Part shown: one piece after another, positions 35,301 through 49,380 of the stretch
Position numbering within the stretch: position 1 is the first letter of the stretch
How the letters are laid out: the number at the start of each line of letters is the position of its first letter
Assembly: GCF_040412425.1 (NCBI RefSeq)
Contig: NC_089743.1
Coordinates: forward strand, 80,884,471 to 80,948,470
Length of the DNA: 64,000 bases
Direction: 5' to 3'
Source: Macrobrachium rosenbergii
Lineage: Eukaryota; Arthropoda; Malacostraca; Decapoda; Palaemonidae
Translations under genes and position numbers: made by a program
The notes under the pieces: generated by a model
The model's database searches: none
The model's input: the letters and a program-made list of their open reading frames with translations, nothing else
What the model was told of the DNA's origin: nothing

Positions 35301-35869
35301 TTGTCATTTGTCCCTACATAATGTACAAACCCTCTTTCCTTTACATAAGGAAGACTTACCTATTGGTGAGAGGAATCTGAGTGAATCTCTGAACTGACTT
35401 GAATTCGCCACACCTGGTCGATAGAGCGAGGAAAAGTACTGTGCCTCTGACATATATTGACCTATATTGACCAGAGTGTAAGAACTCCAAGATCAACTGT
35501 CACACTTGGCCTACCGGTAAGTTAGAGAATCGTCATCTCACACAAAAACAGGCTAGGATGACTCTAAGAGTCGGTGACAGTTAAGCAAATATAAGCATTG
35601 GGTTTGTCTTACTGTCAGGGTCTCCTTCCTCCCCTTGCTAGAGGAAGGAGTGGGACTGCCTCTGTAAAAATAAAGACAGAAAAACAGAACAGATGCTCGA
35701 TGTGCAAACTTACTTGCATCAGCTGCTAGTTCACACTTGTGACGGCTCGGATCCTGCTCTCTGCCCAAAGGAAGAGATTGAAGGATGGCAAGGAAGGAGG
35801 AGGAGAAGAGGCCATTCACTAACACAATCACTCTCACTTCCATAAGCATACGCCTTAGGCGAGATGCTA

Positions 35870-36650
35870 CCTGTCCTCTAAGAGGAGCCAGGTATGCTAC
35901 ATAACTTGTTGTGCAGCCACCACAGGTTCCAAGGAAAGTGTCCAAGGACTTGTGGGTAATGTCACGAAGGTAGAAGGGCATAAACGTGGTCTGTCGTGAC
36001 CATACCCCTGCTTTCAGAACCTGAGGAACTGACAGAATCTACCAGAATCCGAAGAATGGACCAATGCCCCTGACTTTGTGGGCTCTCCAGCAGAAGGTAC
36101 TGGTGTCATCTTCACCAGCAGCAGAGTACGCTCTCCTATTCATCTCACGAAACCAGAAAGAAATCGTGTTCTTGGACGAGCCAGTGCTAACGAAGAGTTG
36201 TTGACATTTAGGCCAGAGATGACGAGTCCTCCTCAGATAGTGTCGCAGCACTCTAAAAGGACAAAGAAGCATCTCATCTGGGTCAATAACTAAAAAGTTC
36301 TCTAAGGAGGGGATCGTGAAGGACTCGAGCCTAGCATCAGGGACCAATGGGTTCCGAGTCGTTGCTACGAAATACGGGACGAAATCGAGCATAACCAATT
36401 CCCATTCCCTCGAGTGTTCAGCATCAAAGGAAAAGTCCATGCAGTTCTAATCTCTTCACCGATGCCAAGGCAAGCAAGAAGACAGTCGTGAGGGTCAGAT
36501 CCCTGTCTGACAACTCTCATAAAGGCTCGTATGGCACACGAGTCGGGATCATCAAAATGATGGTCACATCCCACCAAGGGGGCCGGAGATCCCTGGGTGG
36601 GCAAGACCTTTCGAAGCTTCTCATCAGTAGCAAAATCTTGAAAGAGGAGA
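35870..36650 (-). pseudogene. DIRS tyrosine recombinase remnant
   Basis: Minus-strand frames with shifts near 36440 and 36040. Read in order: LTTVFLLALASVKRLEELHG (catalytic Arg region, carrying KR as in the family), DFVPYFVATTRNPLVPDARL, DEMLLCPFRVLRHYLRRTRH, QQLFVSTGSSKNTISFWFRE, then RAHKVRGIG (the normally His-x-x-Arg box, H and R present), and finally FYLRDITHKSLDTF, where the nucleophile Tyr would be expected. The box order matches tyrosine recombinases of DIRS elements. Stops and shifts make it nonfunctional as read. Confidence 0.78.
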
Positions 36651-36689
36651 TGTCTACATCTTTCAGCTGCAAGACTAGGCCGAGTGCAG

Positions 36690-36930
36690 CCCTACAGGCG
36701 TGAAGGACAATCCACAGAAGAGGCCGTGGCCCCCTCCCTTAGATCACTGTGCTGACAAATCAGCGCAATAATCTCTGCAAAGATCCTCTGTATTTCAGAG
36801 GTGCCCGCATCCTGAGGAAGTGTACCCTCAAGTTCTTCCAGAGTGCAGTCCCCCCCGATATACTCTCCTGGCAGGAGGGAGAACCTCGGTAGACCCCTTA
36901 GATCAAGCCTGAACTACTTGGGAGTACGAC
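36690..36930 (-). pseudogene. C-terminal gag fragment of the DIRS derivative
   Basis: Minus-strand frame reads LPRFSLLPGEYIGG, then EELEGTLPQDAGTSEIQRIF and AEIIALICQHSDLREGA, an acidic, helical stretch ending in a stop about 40 bp before recombinase-related sequence begins. It continues gag sequence on the other side of the TTAA insertion. Confidence 0.5.
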
Positions 36931-37209
36931 CAAGAAACTTAACCCTTAAACGCCGACTGGACGTATTTTACGTCGACAAAAATTGTTTGTCGGATGCCAA
37001 GTGGACGTAAAATACGTTGACTACAAAAATTTTTTTTAAATATTCGTGGAAAAATACTTACAGGCCTCGTTTGCGAAATATTTTAAATGGCGCCTTGAGG
37101 AATGCTGGGAGATCACGGATCACGCTGCTGTTTTGTTTACAAGCGTGACCCAGCTGCGCATGAGCAAATTTTTTTCTTATCCCAAAAGAAAGCATCAGCT
37201 AACTCTGCT

Positions 37210-39000
37210 GAAAATCGCAGAAATTCTTTAGTCACTTTGTCATAATTTTTGCACCATTTTCTATTAGCCTTTACATAAAGTTTTATATATGAAAATGTGC
37301 GCAATTTCATGTAGAATACAACAAAAAATAACTCATGGTTGTAGCTTTTATCAATTTTGACATTTTCATATAAATAACGGTAAGTGCTAAATTTCAACCT
37401 TCAGTCGAATTTGACTCACACTGAAATGGTCGAAAAATGCAATTGTAAGCTAAAACTCTTACATTCTAGTAATATTCAATCATTTACCTTCATTTTGCAA
37501 CAAACGAAGTCCTCTGTAATAATATTTCAATTTATAGTGAATTTTAAAAACTTTTTCCTTACATCCGCCCTAACTCCTGCTGAAAAATCTCAGAAATTCT
37601 TTTGTTACTTTGTTGTACTTTTGCACCATTTTCTATTAGCAGTTACATAAAGTTTTATATGGAAAATGTGCAATGTCATGGTGAATACAGCAAAAACTAA
37701 ACTCATGGTTGTAGCTTTTATCAATTTTGAAATATTTCATAAATCACGGCCAAGTGCCAAAATTTCAACCTTCGGTCAACTTGACTCGACTGGAACGGTT
37801 GAAAAATGCAATTGTAAGCTAACCTCTTGCATTCTAGTAATATTCAATCATTTACCTTCATTTTGCAACAAACGAGAAGTCTGTAGCAATATTTTGATTT
37901 ATGGTGAATTTTGAAAAACTTTTTCCTTACGTCCGGAAGCTAACATTGAAAATCTTGTAAGAGCTCGACGCCATCTCTTCCAAACACCGTGTGTTCGTCA
38001 TCCATCGGAGGACAAGACAACAAGAGCATCTCGTTTTCTTTTCTCTAGGAACGCACTTTCAACCATTAAATATTTCCGTCTGTTTCTCCCTAACCATTGT
38101 TGTCTTGATGGCTTATAATCACCCTACTTGTACCATGCTACGTATTCTAAATCATGTACTCATCATGTTCCAACGAATCTTCTGTATCAACCTGTGTGTA
38201 TGTTTCTGCTGTGAAGATGCCAAACGCCTAGCCACTCGATGGACGACGAACACACGCAGTATTTGAAGAGACGGTCAGGCTCTACAATCTCAGAAATTCT
38301 TAGTCACTGTCGTAATTTTTGCAGTTTCTATTAGGCGTTACATAAAAGTTTTATATATGAAAATGTGCGCAATTCATGTAGAATACAACAATAAATAACT
38401 CATGGTTGTAGCTTTTATCAGTTTTGAAATATTTTCATATAAATCACGATAACTGCCAAAATTTAAACCTACGGTCAACTTTGACTCGACCGAAATGGTT
38501 GAAAAATGCAATTGTAAGCTAAAACTCTTACATTTTAGTGATATTCAATCATTTACCTTCATTTTGCAACAAACGGGAAGTCTCTAGCACAATATTCCGA
38601 TTTATGGTGAATTTCTGAAAAAAATTTTTCCTTACTTCTGCGCGCGGTAGCTCGGCTGAAAATCTCAGAATTTCTTTAGTCACCTTGTCGTAATTTTCGC
38701 ACCGTTTTCTATTAGGCGTTAAAGTGTTATACATGAAAATGTGTGCAATTTTATGTAGAATACAACAAAAAATATCTCATGGTTGTAGCTTTTATCAGTT
38801 TTGAAATATTTTCATAAATCACGATTAACAGAAAATTCGACCTCGTCAACTTTTAACTCGACCGAAATGGCGTCGAAAACTGCAATTGTAAGCTAAACAC
38901 TACAGTCTGGTAATATTCAATCAATTACCTTCATTTTGCAACAAACATGGTCTCAAGCACAATATTTCGATTTATGTTGAATTTTTTAAAAACTTTTTTT
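37210..39000. repeat. Tandem array of about 370-bp units inside the TTAA element
   Basis: Each unit runs through CTCATGGTTGTAGCTTTTAT, GTCAACTTTGACTCGACCG-like sequence, AAAAATGCAATTGTAAGCTA, TATTCAATCATTTACCTTCA and TTTTGCAACAAACG. Copies start near 37210, 37581, 38286 and 38659. The 705-bp spacing of the second pair is explained by the 330-bp insertion at 37945. Confidence 0.85.
37945..38276. mobile_element. Small TIR element nested in the tandem array
   Basis: The left end AGAGCTCGACGCCATCTCTT ... CGTGTGTTCGTCATCCATCG is mirrored at the right end by CGATGGACGACGAACACACG ... AGAGACGGTCAGGCTCT (about 50-bp ends). Most of the interior is shared, in reverse orientation, with 46930-47240. Length about 330 bp, no coding capacity. 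Confidence 0.75.
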
Positions 39001-39439
39001 ACGTCCACATTACGGTTAAGCATCATTTCATGATAATATTTTCTGTGTTGCTTTGATCGCTTTTACAATTTGTTATATACCAAAATCATCTCAATTTAGT
39101 GTACAATACAACGAAAAAAATAACTCATTAGCTTTAACTGTTGCTCAATACGCGATTTGTATATTAAATTATATATGAAAATTTTTTTCGCTTGTCATAT
39201 ACCCTAATATTTATATAAGATAATGATATTTTTTTCTCATTTCTGATGGTTGCATACTAACTTCAGGCAATGACAAAAAAGGAGCCAAAAATGAACTCTC
39301 TAATCTTGAAAACTAAGCTGCTGTGATTTTTGAAAAACTTTTTTCCGTCAGCGCTAACTCCGAACTCCGCTGGTATCACGGCAGACACTTTTTAAGTAAA
39401 TAGAGGCTTATGCGTTTAAGGTTAATAGGCCAAACTCTG

Positions 39440-41475
39440 AGGAGAGGACTCTCCTGAGTTCTCCTTCCTATCCGTCTTGCTTTGCTTGCAGGTGAGGAGG
39501 ATCGGGCACTTCCACCTGTCCTGCCAGCAGAACCAGCAGGAAGTGTGGGCCGCTCGCGGTCATCAACCTGCAGTGAAGATGGCAACACGGGTCCAGGAGA
39601 GAGCCTACACCTTGGCAAAGCTCTGTCCCGAGGAGAGCAGAGAGGTTCGCGCAAGCTGAGCCAAGCCAAGCCAATTGCGTGGATGTGATTGGGGGTTGAG
39701 CGGGGTCGAATGTGTGGCTGGCTAGCGAGAACTTGCGCCGTCCTCTCTACATGCTCCATTCTTCTTCGAGGTCGAAACCTCGCAAGAAGACTGGGCAGGG
39801 GACCTCCTCTCTGTCTCTCCAGGTGTTTGGACCCTCAGGACCGAGACACCAGGGTCGACACACCAGGTTGGGGACTTGGCCAAGTACTGGTGGTAGTGCC
39901 AGCAGGAAGAACCCATACACCTGTGCCTGAACAGAGTTGGTGAGAGGTCTCTCCAGCACTGGTTCGGGATGCTAGAGACTCCTTAGAGACTCAAGCACTC
40001 AGAGTGACCTGACACAGCACCAGTCTTAGAAGCGGACTTCTTAGGACTACCAACAGAAGCACAAACCGAGGTCTGCACGCCCCCGAAACACAAGACCCTA
40101 GTGAGGTAAGTGATTCGGTTCCCAAGCCCAAAGGCCGGGAAGAGCCAACGAGAGATCCCACTGCCTTCCCTGTGGAGGGAGGCAACCCCTTAGAAGCCCC
40201 ATCACAGGACTGCTTGCAGGGGAAGAGGCAGCCTTCCTCTTCATTGACCGATGAGCCTCGGAAGAGGAAGGGGAGGAGACAGCATACAACGAAGACGAAG
40301 ACCAAGCCAATGAAGACGACGATGATGACGACACCTTACGGGACCTCTTCCTCAACTTCTCCTTCATCATCTTCAGGATGGCGGTCAAGTCCCCCATCAA
40401 AGAGGAAGCGGCAGACATCACAGGTGCAGTCGGGGCAGCCAGGGCAAAAGGAGCGGCAGGAGCATTGGCAACAGCAACCCGGACAGCAGAGATTGCAGGA
40501 GCAGCAGGAACCATCATATGGGGCACAGATGAGGTGACCATCATTAACGGCACAGTATGGAATGGCAGGGCCACCGCGAAACTAGTAGGCTGGGGCAATG
40601 TGTGCTGGCATGCCGAGACAGAAGTCACCCGAGTTGGGAAGTGTGTGGAGATAGTCACTGGCATCTTTGCAAACGCTGTCATCATCACCGTGGTAGTGGT
40701 CGCAGTTGGAGCAGCGTGTGTCTGCAGAAACTCTGGGTAGAGACAGAGGAGGCCCTGTAGGATGGGAGGCCCGAAAAGCCCAAGAGAAAGGCAAGCTGCT
40801 TTCAAATTTGTTGCCTGCTTACCAAGATGCTCGACCACCATACCTGAAAGATCAAAAGTCTAGTGGTGGGAGACTCCTCACGCTCCGAGGGAAAATTTTC
40901 CTCCCGGAGCGAGGAGAGTCCCCTGAGAGGAGGTCATCCTGATTGCCCAACCCCCCCCCCCCCAGGCCTTTCCATGCTCGATGAAGTGAGTGAAGGCGAC
41001 GAAGGCGAGTTCTCTCCCTACAGAGAGACAGCCAGAAGGGCAAAATTGCCGGGAGAGAGCAACAAAGAAGAAGGGTTGGCCACCAAGGGCATAGTCGGGG
41101 TGTATAATTCTCAGATGACACCCTTCCTACGATACCGTTTCCTCCCTTCAAACTTCGCCTACTGCTCAGCCTACCAAGAGCAACACTCAGCACAATTAGG
41201 GTAATGAGAACAATAATGTCCCCTGCAGGAGGTACAGAGGGCGTGAAGATCAACATCAACATAGGAACGGAAACTACCACACTTCCTGATGCCACCCCAG
41301 GACACACACGCTGAGGGAAGGCGGCCTTACGAACAGGCTTGTCAGATTCGTGGGTTCGCATATCAAAATACACAAACACATATAAACACAAGCAACAACA
41401 AAGAAAGATCCCGCTGGGAAAAAACAGCTCAACAACTGTCAGGGCAGAGAGTGAAGGAGCACACGTCTGCATTGC
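39440..41475 (-). pseudogene. gag region and leader of the DIRS derivative
   Basis: Minus-strand open stretches include 40841-40098 and 41472-40852. A Cys/His cluster (SADTRCSNCDHYHGDDDS in one frame near 40740-40680) and a Ser/Lys-rich segment (KVSSSSSSSLAWSSSS, about 40390-40330) are visible. A 13-base C run at 40951-40963 is a likely length-variable site. Frames shift several times. gag identity rests on position between the 5' terminus and the recombinase. Confidence 0.45.
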
Positions 41476-41655
41476 ACGACGGCCGAAAGCAAATTGGAAT
41501 GTTTACATCTGGGGAGGTGGGCCTCCCGCTTTCCATGTTAGTTAACTGCTTAACCACCACCTTTGAAAGTTCATTGGCCATTTCCAGCTCCGCTGTAAGT
41601 AATTCCTAATGTAAAGGACATATGGTTTGTATATTATTTAGGAACATATAATTTT

Positions 41656-43254
41656 TTTGCCTACATGTGTTTGGGGGTTTGATCATAGCAGTGCTAAAAC
41701 CAGGTCATATTTTATTCCACCTGGATGGTAAAATGCATTCAGGAGGCAGTTTTATGGTTCTAGAGCAGATTAACATGTTTATTTCAAGAAATGGCAGAAA
41801 TTTAAATGAAACACCTGTCATTTACCTTTTCTGAACAACAATTTTTACACAATCAATTCATCACATATTCTAACACTCACTTCCTGTACTTCCACTTTGG
41901 AAGATGGAATGGGAAAGAATGGCTGCATACGGATCAGGGCGTGGGTATATGAACCACACCATTTAGATTCCTTCCTACTGGTTGGATTTAAAAGGTTCAA
42001 CAGACTTAGGGTATGACCTGGGTTGGTAAAACTTTACAATACTGTAGGTGCGCCAGTCACCGAACGGGACAGGTTTCTCATACATAAATGGACCTAACCT
42101 TTTTTATAATAACAGGTCTTGACCTGACCACATCTTACCTACCTAACCTAACTTATGGTGACGTGCCCTGACTTGGTGGGGAGGGGGAGGGGGGGGGGCT
42201 TTGTTACCCTTTGATCAACTGGGCAGCAAAATTTTATACATTGCCAATAAGACTCCGGTCTACCATTTTTGCATGGAAAACCATTTTGGGTTTTCTATGC
42301 AAAAACAGCTAGGAAATGGTAGAGCACTAAAAGAATCTAAAAATACCACCCTAAAGTAACCTAGGGGTGTTTACTGGTTACAATTTTGTCGTATTAGCTA
42401 TGAGGGAGACATTATTGCCTTACCTTAAAAGGCGTAATTTGATTAATCTTTTATTTATCATTTAGGCACAGTGTTTATGGGGTTCAATATAACAAGAATG
42501 AAGAGCTCTTTCCAAAAATGTAAGTTACAATTTCATATGTCTTGGCAACTTATAATACCAACTGTGCACCTGATTGGCCGTGTTTAAATTGCCCGCGACC
42601 TAAATTAGGGTTACAGCGATGGTCACCTTAAGAAATACGGGAGGACGGTGCTATGTGAGGTATACCCTACGTGACACCGTTCACGTCAACTGGGTACTTA
42701 GAAAAATTTACTTTTCATGGAAAAAATTGGTGATCAGCATACTGACGGAAATTGACCAAGCAAGTTACTTTTCAGGTGGTTTAGAGCACGGTGAATATCT
42801 TTTATTCAAGGCTATGCAGTTTTTCATTTGGAGCTTTGGTAACTCTATATATTAGCTCTGCACCTGTTTTTACCTTTTCAACTTTTTTTCTACACTTTTA
42901 GGGGTTCTGATACTGGCAGTGCATCTGTTTGTTGTCAGCCAAATGGAATGTCCCTTCACCGTGTTTAGTACTGGCCTGGGGGAGGGCACCTGTATGTTAA
43001 ATTATTGCACTTGCCGGATGAGACATGAACCGTTCGAAACAGACGTACCCGTGCTCTGTCTTGTGAAGATCGCATATGAAGACCCCTTGTTGGACAGACT
43101 TCAGGGGTTAATTACAGGTTAATTACACTCGAGCGCCAAACATTAAAGGTAAATTCATAATTAGCGACCAAAAAACTGTAGAAAAAGTTAAGTTAGGAAG
43201 CAGTCGCCGCTGTGGAGCTACTATATAGTTCTACCAGAGCTTTTGTTAAGGAAC
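41656..43254. other. Intergenic DNA with fold-back fragment
   Basis: CCTAGGGGTGTTTACTGGTT ... GTATTAGCTATG at 42358-42410 is a fragment of the fold-back family. A G-rich run lies at 42176-42200. CTACCTAACCTAAC at about 42127 is only two or three telomere-like units. No gene recognised. Confidence 0.5.
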
Positions 43255-43785
43255 TAGGTAATTCTAAGCCGGCTGTCCGTGGTGAGCTAGACTGTGGCAA
43301 TTGGCATTTTTCTATGTTACTTTACTTGCTTTACAGGAATTTAAAGTAATATTTTGTCGCCCGGTTGTAACTAAACTGTGATTAACCTTTGAAGACTACA
43401 CGACTTGAATTACCTAACAAAGGGTAGGTCTAAGCCGGCATTCTGCGGCAAGCCTGCCCCCCAACCTCCATAGCTAACACGGCAAAATTGTAACCAGTAA
43501 ACACCTCTAGGGTACGTTATGTTGGTAATTTTAGGGGTGTTTACTGGTTACAATTTTGCCGTATTAGCTACGGAGGGATGGGGTCTTGCCGCATGGGAAT
43601 GCTGGCTTAGACCTACCCCATGCTAGGCAATTCAAGTCGTAGTCTTCAAAGGTCAATGACAGCTTAGTTACAGCCAGCCGACAAAATATGACTTTAAATT
43701 CTTGTAAAGGAAGTAAAATACCATAGAAAAACGTCAATTGCCATAGTCTAGCTCACCGCGGACAGCCGGCTTAGAATTACCAGGA
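43255..43785. mobile_element. Fold-back element, copy 2 (531-bp palindrome)
   Basis: The left arm begins TAGGTAATTCTAAGCCGGCT and passes through ACTTTACTTGCTTTACAGGA, AACCTTTGAAGACTACACGA and GGCAAAATTGTAACCAGTAA. The right arm returns through TTACTGG-TTACAATTTTGCC, TCGTAGTCTTCAAAGGTCAA, TTCTTGTAAAGGAAGTAAAA and AGCCGGCTTAGAATTACC. Arms are about 250 nt with modest divergence and a short centre around 43520. Same family as 14452-14840, but more complete. Confidence 0.88.
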
Positions 43786-44925
43786 ACTATAGGCCAGTAC
43801 CATCTTCATACGTGCTACCCGGACACGGCGTCCAAGGTTAGGCAAAAATTTGTTTAGGTTAGCCTATAGTACCTTGAATTGCATACTAGGCCTACAGCAG
43901 TAGCCCCGACCCCTACTCTGCATTCACTCCTAAGAAGTTGTGCTTTGAACGTTTCTGATGAACATTTTTTACGCTGTGAAGTTATATTTACACTAATAAT
44001 ACCGAATTGCCTATAGCCTTTCGGTAACTGTAAATTCGCGAGAGATTTCAGCAAGTTTTGTAGGCCTACTTAACATCACCACATAATATGTTATATAACG
44101 TAGTAAATTAAGGCAACACAATACCTGTACTGCTACCGCAGCCCTAATCTATGCAGGAATAAAAAAATAAAAAAAAGTCTGCCCATTTCCCGAAACCTGG
44201 TCAGATGGTCAAAAAGGAACTCCCCAGCAAATTCACCTTGCCTAAGATAGGCCGGAAAGCAATATAAAGGCAACTTACGTTTATTCAACACCATAATGAC
44301 GATTTCATTCCCCTACCGTAACCAAATCCTTATGATGCCTTTATATATATAAGCCCTTTATAATATATGAGTAGAAATACAGAAAAGAGAAGTACAATTA
44401 AAATAAATGGACATACTTGCGAAGAGTTGGTCGTCTGCGGGAATCAGCTGGAAGAAATAACAATCATGGACTTAGCCTTATGTAACAACTACAGTTCATT
44501 GGTCGGCAAGACTAGACGAGCCAATAGAAACACGCCTTTCAACCCCCTTAGGAAAATGCCGGTGACATACATATTGGTTCTTTTTCATTCACTGTAATAA
44601 AGTATTATATTTTTATATATATAAATACGTTATTGCTAAATGTCTTAGAAAAGGTAATGGAAAAATTATTATATTAATGATATTTTTAAGTATTTTTCAT
44701 GCAATGACTTACAGTGAAATAATTTTTGGTATGTAGTAATAAGATGTTTACACCAGTTTCTGCTTTTAAAAGACCAGTAGAATTCTTAATGAAGCAACAA
44801 TTTTAATATAACCAAAGCATTATATAAACGTTTATGGCTTTTTCCTGACGATGTTCTAATGTAAACTGCTATTCATCCAAAAATACTAGTTGCGAGAAAA
44901 TTTACAGAAATTGCAGCCCACGAAG
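43786..44925. other. Intergenic DNA, no gene recognised
   Basis: A 76-codon + ORF at 44367-44597 has no recognisable family or splice context. Confidence 0.4.
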
Positions 44926-44986
<61 letters not shown>

Positions 44987-45008
44987 TATTATTATTATTA
45001 TTATTATT
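44926..45008. repeat. (ATT)n microsatellite
   Basis: About 83 bp of ATT with a single one-base slip (TTATATT near 44982). Confidence 0.97.
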
Positions 45009-45354
45009 CAATCTAATTGCTTTGGTCGCTCACCGAGGATTTGCGTAATTTGTAGAGAGGATGATCCAAAGTTGGCGCATGGTGACACAAGTGTGAAAAT
45101 TTGGCATGATCCTACCCAGAGCTACTTAAATCTGCGTACTGTAATTGGTCATTTAGAAATCCAAGGTCACGTGTATTTCATAAAAACAATGTTTACACAT
45201 AAAAACATGAAAACCGTAATCCTGATCAATGGTGCATATTTCATACAAATAGCTTGTCACATACCCCAACTGTCTACATTCACCACTGATAGGATTAAAG
45301 TTTATTAATCAAAATATAAGGTTTTGTCGTATAGTGTTCCAGGCCACCTAAATC

Positions 45355-45421
<67 letters not shown>
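45355..45421. repeat. (AT)n microsatellite
   Basis: About 65 bp of uninterrupted TA. ORFs reading Ile-Tyr repeats here are artefacts. Confidence 0.97.
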
Positions 45422-45424
<3 letters not shown>

Positions 45425-45754
45425 AAGGGCGTCAGATCGCCTTTCCATTCTTGTGTTTCGCTCTTCATACGTACATTAATCACGTCATATATGTTACTTG
45501 TTATTATTTCAGATTCTTTATGTATATCATTGTACGGCCTTTCCGCCGATATATAGGCCTATGTTCTGTAATGCATTATATATCACTTCTTGTGCCTGTT
45601 AACAAACACAACTTCTGTATGGACGCAGCGGCGGCCCTCAGGTCGCCCGCTCCTTTTGTGTTCCCTTTCCACATTATAAACACTTGTCGAGAATAATAAA
45701 GAATCAGTCTTTTACTTCTGACATTTCTTGAACCTCACAATATGTACAGTGAAG

Positions 45755-45812
45755 TTGTGTGGCTATGTGTCTGGTAAAAGTGACCAGTAGATTCTACATA
45801 TATATTTCAACC
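45755..45812 (+). mobile_element. SINE tail fragment (second SINE family)
   Basis: GGCTATGTGTCTGGTAAAAG and TGACCAGTAGATTCTACATA match the tail at 46126-46165 almost exactly. Confidence 0.6.
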
Positions 45813-45929
45813 TAAAAAGCAATAAAAAATGATTGCCCACTTGGCTACAATGATGAGGATGGGTCTATTCCAGCTCTAATAAATATATCTGAAAACAACA
45901 GGTATATGTATGTACGAGAGGTAATAGAC

Positions 45930-46160
45930 TTTTATCTTTCTCGTGGTCAGGTTGGCAACGTGACCTCCTTGTGATTATGGTGACGCGGGTTCGTTTCCCG
46001 CGACCGGCCATCACAGTCTCTTCAATTTCTTGCGTTTGGATCTTATGGCTTCATAGTTACAAGCATATCCAAAAAAGCGCAACGAATTCGAGAAGTTAAG
46101 AGGGCATTGTGGCTATTAGAATTACATATGTGTCTGGTAAAAGTGACCAGTAGATTCTAC

Positions 46161-46165
<5 letters not shown>
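45930..46165 (+). mobile_element. tRNA-derived SINE, second family
   Basis: The head TCTCGTGGTCAGGTTGGCAA ... GTGACGCGGGTTCGTTTCCC GCGACCGGCC contains a tRNA-like A box and a good B box (GGTTCGTTTCCC). It does not close an acceptor stem, so it is not a tRNA gene. The tail GTGTCTGGTAAAAGTGACCA ends directly in ATATAT at the start of the long microsatellite. Confidence 0.65.
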
Positions 46166-46929
<764 letters not shown>

Positions 46930-47240
46930 ATGTGAAATAGCGAGACTTTGGCGTCTTCACAAACAGAAACATACATACAGTTTGATACAGAAGATTTGGT
47001 GGAACATTATGAGTACATGATTAGAATGCTTGCATGGCAATGCAAGTAGTGGTGATTGTACATAAATCGAGACAACAATGGTTAGGGAGAAACAGACGGA
47101 AATATTCTATGGTTGAAGTCGCGTTCCGTCAGAGAAAGAAAACGAGATGCTCTTGTTCTGTCTTGTTCCCTCCGATGGATGATGAGCACATGAGTGTTTG
47201 GAAGAGACGGCGTCGGGACGACGGGCTCTTACAAGAATAT
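46930..47240 (-). mobile_element. Second copy of the TIR element found at 37945 (one end missing)
   Basis: Opposite orientation to 37945-38276. Shared words include GAAAACGAGATGCTCTTG, CTCCGATGGATGATGA, TTAGGGAGAAACAGACGGAA and AACATTATGAGTACATGATT. The end near 47235 (GACGGCGTCGGGACGACGGGC) corresponds to the left end of the other copy. The end near 46930 lacks the matching terminus. Confidence 0.7.

Positions 47241-49380
<2,140 letters not shown>

Larger units (their letters stand above)
36939..39425. mobile_element. 2.5-kb TTAA-flanked TIR element (piggyBac-like MITE), internal tandem repeats
   Basis: Left end TTAACCCTTAAACGCCGAC, right end ATGCGTTTAAGGTTAA. After the TTAA duplication the ends are inverted repeats starting CC(C)TTAAACGC. 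TTAA targets and CCC-starting ends are typical of piggyBac elements. No transposase is present. Subterminal GGACGTATTTTACGTCG and GGACGTAAAATACGTTG palindromes lie at 36959-37021. The interior is an array of roughly 370-bp units beginning AATCTCAGAAATTCTTTAGT near 37210, 37581, 38286 and 38659, plus a diverged unit from about 39000. A second TIR element sits in the array. It interrupts the DIRS derivative, so it is younger. Confidence 0.8.
35030..41655 (-). mobile_element. Nonautonomous DIRS-like element with inverted terminal repeats, RT/RNase H deleted
   Basis: The ends are inverted repeats. At 35035-35215, CTTTACATAAGGAATTATT, ATGGCCATTAAACTC and GGATGTAAACATTCCAATTT are matched in reverse complement at 41475-41650. 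Minus-strand coding remnants run right to left: gag (41475-39440), gag end (36930-36690), then tyrosine recombinase (36650-35870). No RT or RNase H lies between them, and gag passes into the recombinase within about 100 bp, so pol was deleted. A second inverted copy of the terminus (35248-35300 against 35030-35078) lies at the left end, as expected for the internal complementary region of DIRS elements. The copy is interrupted by the TTAA element at 36939-39425. Confidence 0.82.

Noticed and set aside
39376..39959. Several overlapping 60-127 codon ORFs on both strands
   Set aside because: Shadows within GC-richer DIRS gag sequence; no frame is clearly selected.
42125..42145. Telomeric CCTAA repeats
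   Set aside because: Only two or three units, interrupted; also only two units near 16795.
45945..46012. tRNA gene
   Set aside because: A- and B-box-like words are present but the acceptor arm does not pair and the sequence continues into a SINE body.
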